NCBI GenBank assembly: GCA_017468925.1
Contig: JAFUHI010000009.1
Coordinates: forward strand, 400,162-464,161
Length of the DNA: 64,000 nucleotides
Direction: 5' to 3'
Source: Bacilli bacterium
Lineage (GTDB): Bacteria; Bacillota_I; Bacilli_A; RFN20; CAG-826
The notes beneath the pieces were generated by a model. The model was not told the DNA's origin. It did no database searches and was given only the letters and a program-made list of their open reading frames with translations. How positions within the stretch are numbered: the first letter of the stretch is position 1; every line of letters starts with the position of its first letter. This document shows, piece after piece, positions 52,457 through 59,825 of this stretch. A program made the position numbers and the translations under genes.

Positions 52457-53242
52457 ATGAGAATCCTCTTCTTTGGGGATATAGTAGGCGAGGCTGGGCG
52501 AAAAGCCATCAGCCTCGCTTTGCCTTCTTTGAAGGAAAAATATAAGCCTGATTTTGTTATTGCCAATGCAGAAAACGCAACGCATGGAAAAGGGCTATCA
52601 TATGCTCATTACAACTATTTGATTCAAGCAGGATGCGACTGTTTGACGCTGGGCAACCATTGGAGAAGCAAAGCATCCATTGACGATTACATCGATGATG
52701 CTAGCGACTTGGTTAGGCCGCTCAATGTGAAAGGTGATGCCAAAGGCAAAGGGAGTGTTTCCTTCGATGTCGGCGGCATTGAGGTTAGAGTAACAAATCT
52801 TCTTGGGACAATGTTGATGCGTGATCAAGAAGATTCGCCTTTTGAAAGATTCAACGATTTGCTTGGCAAAACAAAGCCCTGCATCCACATTGTTGATTTC
52901 CATGCCGAAACAACATCGGAAAAAGCGATGTTCGCCCACATGTTTGATGGCAGCGTCAGCGTTATAGTCGGAACCCATACCCACGTTCAGACAAATGATG
53001 CAAAGATATTAGAAAATGGCACTGCATTCATAAGCGATCTTGGAATGTGTGGTGACCCAGATGGCGTCATCGGCTTTGAGAAAAATTCGGTGATAAATCA
53101 CATGGTTTTCGGTGAAAAGACTCATTTCGAGCTTAATCCAAAAGCCAGGAAAATGATAAACGCTGCAGTGATTGATGTGGACGATATGACATATTCCGCC
53201 AAATCGATAACTGCGATAAACTTTATATTAGAGGATAAATAA
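52457..53242 (+). CDS. ymdB: YmdB-type metallophosphodiesterase
   Basis: A 261-residue calcineurin-like phosphodiesterase: FFGDIVGEAGRK (residues 5-16), ANAENATHGKG, GNHW, DFHAE and GTHTHVQTND supply the metal ligands. In Bacillus it hydrolyses 2',3'-cAMP and controls biofilm and other late-growth genes. It follows rny in the same operon, as in Bacillus. Its stop overlaps the next ATG by 1 nt. Confidence 0.95.
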   Translation: MRILFFGDIVGEAGRKAISLALPSLKEKYKPDFVIANAENATHGKGLSYAHYNYLIQAGCDCLTLGNHWRSKASIDDYIDDASDLVRPLNVKGDAKGKGSVSFDVGGIEVRVTNLLGTMLMRDQEDSPFERFNDLLGKTKPCIHIVDFHAETTSEKAMFAHMFDGSVSVIVGTHTHVQTNDAKILENGTAFISDLGMCGDPDGVIGFEKNSVINHMVFGEKTHFELNPKARKMINAAVIDVDDMTYSAKSITAINFILEDK

Positions 53243-54987
53243 TGGCAAAATGCGACTTCCGTTCCTTGCCTTCGATTGACGAAGCTAGAAATAGGCATGA
53301 TAAAACCAAGAAAGAGATAGATTCCAGGGCAGTCCCTCCACGCGTCAAGGCTTTTGCCGTTGGAAAGAAATACTACATCCATACATATGGCTGCCAGGCA
53401 AACATCAGAGATGAAGAGATAATGGCGGGCTATCTAGAAGAAGCGGGATTCTTAAGGACGGAGAATAGAAGCGATGCGGATGTCGCCATCATCAATACAT
53501 GCGCCGTAAGAGAAAACGCGGAAGATAAAGTCTATGGCGAAATAGGCCAATTCAAAGCCAACAAAGAAAAAAACAAAGATTTCATTCTTGCCGTATGCGG
53601 ATGCATGATGCAAGAAGAAGGCAAAGCCCAATATCTTCAGAAAACTTATCCCTTCATTTCTTTGGTTTTCGGCACGCACAATGTCAATCAGCTACTTTCT
53701 TTGATAAACGATGTTTTGATAAACAACAAGAATTTGGTGGATGTCAAATCATTCCCCGGCGCGGTCATAGAGAATCTGCCTTCAAGTAGGTTAGAAGATT
53801 TCAAAGCCTTCGTGAATATATCCTATGGGTGCGACAAATTCTGCACCTATTGCATAGTCCCTTATACCAGAGGAAAAGAAAGAAGCAGAAGTGAGCAAGA
53901 CATCGTTAATGAATGTCTTTCCTTGGTGAAAGATGGCTATAAAGAAATCACGTTGCTAGGACAAAATGTAAATAGCTATGGCTTAGATTTAGGGGATGGG
54001 AGCAATTTTGCATCATTATTAGAAAAAGTTGCAAAGACCGGCATCCCTCGCCTCCGTTTCCTCACTTCTTACCCCAGCCAATTCACCGACGAGATGATTG
54101 AGGTGATGAGGAAATACCCAAACATCATGAAATGGCTTCATTTCCCTGTCCAAAGCGGTTCCTCATCTATGCTAAGAAGAATGGGGAGAAGATACACAAG
54201 AGAAGAATATCTCGATATCGTAAAAAGATTAAGACAGGCAATGCCTGATATAAGTCTTACCACCGATATAATCGTTGGCTTCCCTAACGAAACTGAAGAG
54301 GAATTCGAAGACACTTTATCATTATGCGAAGAAGTTAGATATGCTTCCGCGTTCACTTTCATATTCTCTCCTCGCAAAGGCACTCCAGCAGCCAAAATCA
54401 AAGACGAGACTCCTAATGCTTTAAAACACGAAAGATTCGATAGACTTTTAAAGGTTATTGAAAAAACGACCGGGGAAGATAGCGAAAAAATGATTGGCAA
54501 AACCTATGTCGTTTTGGTTGATGGACCTTCAAAGAAAGATAGCAGTGTTCTAACTGGATATGGCGAGAACAATAAGCCGGTAAATTTCAAAGGCCCATCT
54601 TATCTCAAAGGATGCTTTGTTCCTGTAAAAATAATTGAGTCACATACATATTCTCTTATTGGGGAAATGGTAGGGGATCCGCTTATACATAAGGCAAAAG
54701 ATGTTTCATATTTGATGAGTGTGTCGCCTCTTTTCAAAGAATTCTTATCCATTTCTGAAGAATTAGAAAAAGATGAGGAAATAAAAGAACTTGGCGAAGA
54801 ACTTATCAAATGTAAGAAAGAGATGGCACTTTCTCTCGATGATAAAGAAAAACATAGCAAAGCAAAAGAAGAATATGAAAAGTGCCTTGAGAGAATAAGA
54901 AATCACCCGTTGCTTTCCAATAGAGAAAGCCTCATATCACTCGTAAATGACGAGCTAATGAAAATCAAGGAATTGCTTCAATGGTAA
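53242..54987 (+). CDS. miaB: MiaB tRNA methylthiotransferase fused to a RicA/YmcA-like domain
   Basis: 581 residues, against about 440-510 in the family. Three parts follow in order: the UPF0004 domain with Cys in GCQAN, NTCAV and CGCM (about residues 50-115), the radical SAM domain with CDKFCTYC (about 196-203), and a TRAM domain (about 410-475). Residues 479-581 (54676-54984) are extra and match the YlbF/YmcA family: AKDVSYLMSVSPLF, EKHSKAKEEYEKCLERI, NHPLL. In Bacillus ymcA (ricA) is the next gene after miaB. MiaB makes ms2i6A37 in tRNA; the extra part could affect RNase Y. Confidence 0.88.
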   Translation: MAKCDFRSLPSIDEARNRHDKTKKEIDSRAVPPRVKAFAVGKKYYIHTYGCQANIRDEEIMAGYLEEAGFLRTENRSDADVAIINTCAVRENAEDKVYGEIGQFKANKEKNKDFILAVCGCMMQEEGKAQYLQKTYPFISLVFGTHNVNQLLSLINDVLINNKNLVDVKSFPGAVIENLPSSRLEDFKAFVNISYGCDKFCTYCIVPYTRGKERSRSEQDIVNECLSLVKDGYKEITLLGQNVNSYGLDLGDGSNFASLLEKVAKTGIPRLRFLTSYPSQFTDEMIEVMRKYPNIMKWLHFPVQSGSSSMLRRMGRRYTREEYLDIVKRLRQAMPDISLTTDIIVGFPNETEEEFEDTLSLCEEVRYASAFTFIFSPRKGTPAAKIKDETPNALKHERFDRLLKVIEKTTGEDSEKMIGKTYVVLVDGPSKKDSSVLTGYGENNKPVNFKGPSYLKGCFVPVKIIESHTYSLIGEMVGDPLIHKAKDVSYLMSVSPLFKEFLSISEELEKDEEIKELGEELIKCKKEMALSLDDKEKHSKAKEEYEKCLERIRNHPLLSNRESLISLVNDELMKIKELLQW

Positions 54988-55856
54988 TAGTGATTTCTGG
55001 ACCGACTGGAACGGGCAAAAGCGCCTTAGCCCTCTCTTTGTGTGAGAAAATAGGCGGAGAAATCATCAATTGCGACGCGTTCCAGGTATATGAAGGATTG
55101 AAGATCGCAACCGCTTATCCAAGCGAAGAATCATTTAAAAGAATAAAGCACCATCTATATGGCTTTGTGCCACTTGATGAATCTTATTCGATTGGCCTCT
55201 ATCAAAAAGATTGCCGCAAGAAAATAGAAGAGGTTCTTTCTAGAGGGAAGGTCCCTGTCCTTGTTGGAGGTTCCGGCTTATATATTAGAGCCGCTTTATA
55301 CGATTATGACCTTAATGTCGATACTTCATCAATCGATTTAAGCGGCTTTGATTCATATTCCAATGAGGAATTGCATAGATATTTGGCATCATTAGACAAA
55401 AACGAGTCGGAAAAAATCCATCCAAACAATCGTAGGAGAGTATTAAGGGCTATCGCTATATGTCTAGCTTCAAAAGAAAATAAAACGGACTTCAATAGCC
55501 ATCAATCACACGCCCCAATATACGAGACTAAATTCTTTTGGCTAAGCAAACCAAGAGAGGAACTATACCCACTCGTAGAAAAAAGAGTGGATGAGATGTT
55601 TGATTCGGGTCTTCTAGAAGAAACCATTCCTTTGATTCAAAAATACGGCAGAGAATGCAATGCATTCCAAGCGATAGGGGTGAAGGAATTATTCCCATAT
55701 ATCGACGGAGAGATTGGCCTAGAACAAGCGAAAAAAGAAATTAAAACCCACACTAGGCAATATATAAAAAGACAGGAAACATTCTTGAGACATCAATTTG
55801 ATATGATTGAGGTCAAAGATGTAGAAGAGATATATTCCGTTTTAAGAAACGAATAG
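54981..55856 (+). CDS. miaA: tRNA dimethylallyltransferase MiaA
   Basis: A 291-residue P-loop enzyme: ISGPTGTGKSALA (residues 5-17), CDAFQVYEGLKIATAYPS (about 30-47; the family's DSxQ has Ala for Ser here), VGGSGLYIRA (about 93) and RQYIKRQETFLRH near the end. It adds the isopentenyl group to A37, the step before MiaB, and the genes overlap by 7 nt, so both steps are one unit. Confidence 0.95.
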   Translation: MVIVISGPTGTGKSALALSLCEKIGGEIINCDAFQVYEGLKIATAYPSEESFKRIKHHLYGFVPLDESYSIGLYQKDCRKKIEEVLSRGKVPVLVGGSGLYIRAALYDYDLNVDTSSIDLSGFDSYSNEELHRYLASLDKNESEKIHPNNRRRVLRAIAICLASKENKTDFNSHQSHAPIYETKFFWLSKPREELYPLVEKRVDEMFDSGLLEETIPLIQKYGRECNAFQAIGVKELFPYIDGEIGLEQAKKEIKTHTRQYIKRQETFLRHQFDMIEVKDVEEIYSVLRNE

Positions 55857-55926
55857 AATAATTGAATTATTCTTTAAAAATAGAGTTTGTAGTTTTATCC
55901 TTATTGTTATGTAAGGAGATGCGAGT

Positions 55927-57549
55927 ATGGAAGAGCTTTTAAGAATTAACAAAATTGCCGAGACTGCCGGAATCGGAGAGGAATATCTAATTCCCTATGG
56001 CTTTTACAAAGCCAAAATTGATCCAAGAATCAATGAGTTAAACAAAAACAACAAGGACGCCAAATTGATTTTGGTTACCGCCATTACCCCGACCAAAGCA
56101 GGAGAAGGCAAAACAACGACATCAATCGCTTTAGCCGAAGGGTTTGGAAAGATTGGCCAAAAGGCTATGCTTTGCTTACGCGAGCCTGCTCTAGGACCAG
56201 TTTTCGGTATCAAAGGAGGCGCCACAGGTGGTGGAAAAGCCTCAATTGGTCCAAGCGAAGACATCAATCTTCATTTTACAGGCGATATCCACGCTTTGAC
56301 TTCTTCCGTTAATCTTATCTCCGCGATAATCGACAACCATATATATCAAGGAAACCAATTGAACATCGATCCCAATAGAGTCGTTTGGAGAAGAGCGATG
56401 GATATGAATGATCGCTCTCTTAGGGAAATAAGCATTGCTCATGGGCAAGGCAATGGAGTGATAAGAGATGATGGCTTCCAAATCACAGTCGCCAGCGAGC
56501 TTATGGCCATAATGTGCCTAGCAACAGATGAGAATGATTTCCTTGCTAGATTGGAGAAAATCATCGTCGCATTTGATAAAGAAGGGAAACCTTTAACCGT
56601 CAAAGATTTGAAATGCACCCACGCAGTAATGAGATTAATGAAGGATGCTTTGATGCCTAATTTAGTACAAACACTAGAACATCAGCCAGCATTGATTCAT
56701 GGAGGCCCATTCGCCAATATCGCTCATGGCTGCAATTCGTTAATTGCGACCAAAATGGCCTTAAAAATGGCCCCAATCGTTATCACTGAGGCGGGATTCG
56801 CTGCAGATTTAGGCGCTGAGAAATTCCTCGATATCGCTTCTAGAGAAGGCGAATTGCACCCAGATCTTTGCATCGTTGTCGCAACCATCAGAGCATTAAA
56901 AATGCACGGAGGAGTCAAGTTCGATGATCTATCAATCGAAAATGTGAAAGCACTCGAAGAAGGCATCGAAAATCTGGAAATCCATGTTGAGAATATGAAG
57001 AAATATGGTTTGCCAGTTCTAGTTGCTATAAACCATTTTGCATCCGATAGTGAAGAAGAAATTGAATTCTTGAAGAAGTGGTGTGAGAAAAAAGGATTCA
57101 AATACGCATTCTTGGATGGCTTCATAAACGGCGGAGAAGGATCGGTTGAATTGGCCAAGGCTGCCAAAAAGATGCTAGAAGAGGAAGAATCGAAATATCA
57201 CCCACTATATGACTTGAAACTGCCTCTAAAAGAGAAAATTGAAATCATCGCCAAAGAGATTTATAGGGCTGATGGAGTCATTTACGAAGAAAAAGCTGAA
57301 GAACAACTCAAGGAATATGAAAAACTTGGCTTTGGCGACGCATATATCTGCATGGCCAAAACCCCAAATTCCTTGACTGATGATCCTAAGGTCTATGGTG
57401 CGCCAAAAGGTTTCAAGATAAGAGTGAGAGAAGTTAATCTCTCAGCCGGTGCCAACTTTGTTATACCTCTATGTGGCAAGATTTATACGATGCCAGGATT
57501 AGGAAAAGTTCCTTCCGCCATAAAGATGGAGGATGAGCCGTGGCGCTAA
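55927..57549 (+). CDS. fhs: Formate-tetrahydrofolate ligase
   Basis: A 540-residue enzyme with a P-loop TPTKAGEGKTTT (about residues 54-65), REPALGPVFGIKGGA (about 86-100) and the usual end IYTMPGLGKVPSA. It makes 10-formyl-THF from formate and ATP for purine and fMet-tRNA synthesis. Ribosome site AAGGAGA. Overlaps the next gene by 10 nt. Confidence 0.97.
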   Translation: MEELLRINKIAETAGIGEEYLIPYGFYKAKIDPRINELNKNNKDAKLILVTAITPTKAGEGKTTTSIALAEGFGKIGQKAMLCLREPALGPVFGIKGGATGGGKASIGPSEDINLHFTGDIHALTSSVNLISAIIDNHIYQGNQLNIDPNRVVWRRAMDMNDRSLREISIAHGQGNGVIRDDGFQITVASELMAIMCLATDENDFLARLEKIIVAFDKEGKPLTVKDLKCTHAVMRLMKDALMPNLVQTLEHQPALIHGGPFANIAHGCNSLIATKMALKMAPIVITEAGFAADLGAEKFLDIASREGELHPDLCIVVATIRALKMHGGVKFDDLSIENVKALEEGIENLEIHVENMKKYGLPVLVAINHFASDSEEEIEFLKKWCEKKGFKYAFLDGFINGGEGSVELAKAAKKMLEEEESKYHPLYDLKLPLKEKIEIIAKEIYRADGVIYEEKAEEQLKEYEKLGFGDAYICMAKTPNSLTDDPKVYGAPKGFKIRVREVNLSAGANFVIPLCGKIYTMPGLGKVPSAIKMEDEPWR

Positions 57550-57749
57550 TCCCTTCTTACGACCTTTTCGATATTGTTGAGATGAAAAAAGCCCATCCCT
57601 GTGCTTCTAGAAGCAAGAATTTTCAAATCATCAGGGTTGGCGCGGACATCAAAATCAAATGCCTAGGCTGTGGCAATGTGATAATGATGGACCGCGATAG
57701 TTTCAATAAACGGATAAAGAAGGTCATAGAAAAAAGACAGGAAAAATAA
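57540..57749 (+). CDS. DUF951 family protein
   Basis: A 69-residue protein starting with GTG inside the end of fhs. DIVEMKKAHPCASRS, RVGADIKIKCLGCGNVIMM and DRDSFNKRIKKV match DUF951 closely; members are small, common in Firmicutes, and often near ychF. Cys-x2-Cys and HPC may bind metal. Function is not known. Confidence 0.93.
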   Translation: MALIPSYDLFDIVEMKKAHPCASRSKNFQIIRVGADIKIKCLGCGNVIMMDRDSFNKRIKKVIEKRQEK

Positions 57750-57770
57750 AAAAAGCGGATAATTTTATGG

Positions 57771-57799
57771 AAATCTCTCTATAAGAAGTGGAGGGATTT
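57771..57799 (+). promoter_or_regulatory. Hairpin that contains the ribosome site of the ABC operon
   Basis: AAATCTCTC (57771-57779) pairs with GAGGGATTT (57791-57799), 11-nt loop, then a T-rich stretch and the TTG start at 57804. It looks like a terminator or attenuator whose 3' arm is the Shine-Dalgarno (GGAGGG). Confidence 0.65.
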
Positions 57800-57803
57800 T
57801 TAT

Positions 57804-59825
57804 TTGGAATTAATAAATGTTTCAAAAAGCTTCAAAGAGGCTGGTGGCCAAAATAACGTTTTAAAAAACATCAGTTATTCCTTTGATGACAGGGGAATTG
57901 TCTCAATCGAAGGAAAATCTGGTTCGGGAAAGTCTACCTTGCTCAACCTTATGGCGTCCTTCGATAAGCCAACCAAGGGTGAAATCAAACATAAAGGCCA
58001 TACTATTTCAAAATTAAAGAAAGAAGAGATAAATAACTTCCGAAACAAAGAATGTGGCTTTGTTTTCCAACATTTTAATCTCATATCAAACCTCACTGTT
58101 TTGGAAAACATCATTCTTCCCTTGCTAATAGGCGGGGAAAAGAAGAATGACGCTGAGGAGAAAGCGTTGGGTCTTTTAGATTCATTTGGGCTTAAACAAT
58201 TTAGCGGGCGTGAAGTGTCAACATTATCAGGCGGAGAGAAACAAAGAATCGCCTTGATTAGGGCATTCATCACAAACCCATCAATCTTGCTTTGTGATGA
58301 GCCGACAGGCGCTTTGGATGAAGAAAATTCAGTTTTGGTGATGAAGATGCTGAAAGACTATTCCAAGAAAGCGTTGGTAATTGTCGTAACCCACAACCCT
58401 CTTTTATCGAAAAAGTATTGTGAAACAAGGCTAAAACTCGAAAATGGCCAATTAATCGAAATAAAAAAGAAGAAGAACAAGACAATAAAACAAAGCAAAA
58501 TAGAAACCAATCGAAATAGAAAAAAGTCTTGGCTCAACATGTTTTTAAAGAAAAACATGGTGCTAGATATAAAGAAAAATATATTCGGATTCTTAAGCGT
58601 GTTCTTTGCCTATTTCTCATTGCTTCTATCTTTTTCTTTTATACATGGATCCAATCTATCCATAGAAAGAGAAAGAAACACATCCGCCTTATACGATGTC
58701 TTCACTGTATCTGATAAGAAAATCTATGAGATTCCATCATCTCCGTTGCGATTATCTAGAAGCGAAAGGCCAAGCAAGTTCGAGATTGAGAGGCTATTGG
58801 GGGATAAAGGATATATCGCAAACGATTATTCATACTTTGTCCCGCAATATAGTGCTTTTAAACTTGATGGCAATGAGCAAGATTCATGTGCTTTTTCGCC
58901 AGTAATGAATTTGGATGAAGCTGAAATATTAAGCGGAAACCGCGGGGATTCTGGCAGTTTTTGCGCAATAAATGAGCCTTTTGCCAAAAAATATAGTGCA
59001 AAAATTGGCTCAACAATTTCATTCATATGCGAAAACTCTATCAATCACGAAGGAAAGACCCAAGACATATATATCGAAATGGAGTTCAAGGTGACTGCGA
59101 TTATCCATGAATTCCCTTTTCTATCAACGCCACAAGCTTATTATTCATATTCGGTTTTGGATTCACTTATGGAATCATATGAGCTAAAAAACATCGAAGA
59201 AGGGTTGACAATCAAAAGTTTTGTAGATGCTTCTAAAGGTAATTCTATATGGTCATCGTATAGGTATTATGTTTTTTCTTCTAAAAGAAGCGATTCCAAT
59301 GAAATAAGGAAGATGATTGATGCGCAGGGGAATGAAGGGATCACAATCTCCTCGTTATCATATGAAAGTGAAAAAGCCTTTTCTGACCTTATATCGTCTA
59401 CCGCTTTGTCAATCCTTCCTTTTTTAGTGATAGAAGTGCTTGGGGCAATCTTCATCATTGGCGCGGTTTCTTATTCATCGTTTTTGGAAAGAAGAAAAGA
59501 AAGCGCGATACTCTCTTCCTTTGGGGCGAACAAAAGAGATATTGCCTCCATATATTTAATCGAATCATCCCTTGTTTCGATTGTAGGAGCCTTCGCTTCC
59601 TTGGTTGCGGCAACCGCCTTAACATATGCACTGAATCCTTTGCTAGGAGAGTTAACAGGATTTTCTTCCCTTTTGAACATCCCGCTTTTAGGAATTGGGA
59701 AATATCTTTTTATAGTTGAGTTAGCTTTAGTTTTCATATCCATTGTTTCTTCCATTATCGGAAGCGGTATCCCAATACTGTTCTCAAAGCAAGATAACAT
59801 CATAGAAAGGTTAAAAGACGAATGA
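57804..59825 (+). CDS. MacB-type ABC transporter, fused ATPase and permease
   Basis: A 673-residue protein starting with TTG (GGAGGG 8 nt upstream). ATPase part (residues 1-225): GKSGSGKST, LSGGEKQR, LLCDEPTGALD. Then a membrane helix (about 255-275), an extracellular domain (about 280-520) and three helices of the FtsX permease type (about 530-660). MacB-like pumps export peptides or lipids or drive signalling. It overlaps the next, related gene by 4 nt, so a heterodimer is likely. Confidence 0.87.
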   Translation: MELINVSKSFKEAGGQNNVLKNISYSFDDRGIVSIEGKSGSGKSTLLNLMASFDKPTKGEIKHKGHTISKLKKEEINNFRNKECGFVFQHFNLISNLTVLENIILPLLIGGEKKNDAEEKALGLLDSFGLKQFSGREVSTLSGGEKQRIALIRAFITNPSILLCDEPTGALDEENSVLVMKMLKDYSKKALVIVVTHNPLLSKKYCETRLKLENGQLIEIKKKKNKTIKQSKIETNRNRKKSWLNMFLKKNMVLDIKKNIFGFLSVFFAYFSLLLSFSFIHGSNLSIERERNTSALYDVFTVSDKKIYEIPSSPLRLSRSERPSKFEIERLLGDKGYIANDYSYFVPQYSAFKLDGNEQDSCAFSPVMNLDEAEILSGNRGDSGSFCAINEPFAKKYSAKIGSTISFICENSINHEGKTQDIYIEMEFKVTAIIHEFPFLSTPQAYYSYSVLDSLMESYELKNIEEGLTIKSFVDASKGNSIWSSYRYYVFSSKRSDSNEIRKMIDAQGNEGITISSLSYESEKAFSDLISSTALSILPFLVIEVLGAIFIIGAVSYSSFLERRKESAILSSFGANKRDIASIYLIESSLVSIVGAFASLVAATALTYALNPLLGELTGFSSLLNIPLLGIGKYLFIVELALVFISIVSSIIGSGIPILFSKQDNIIERLKDE

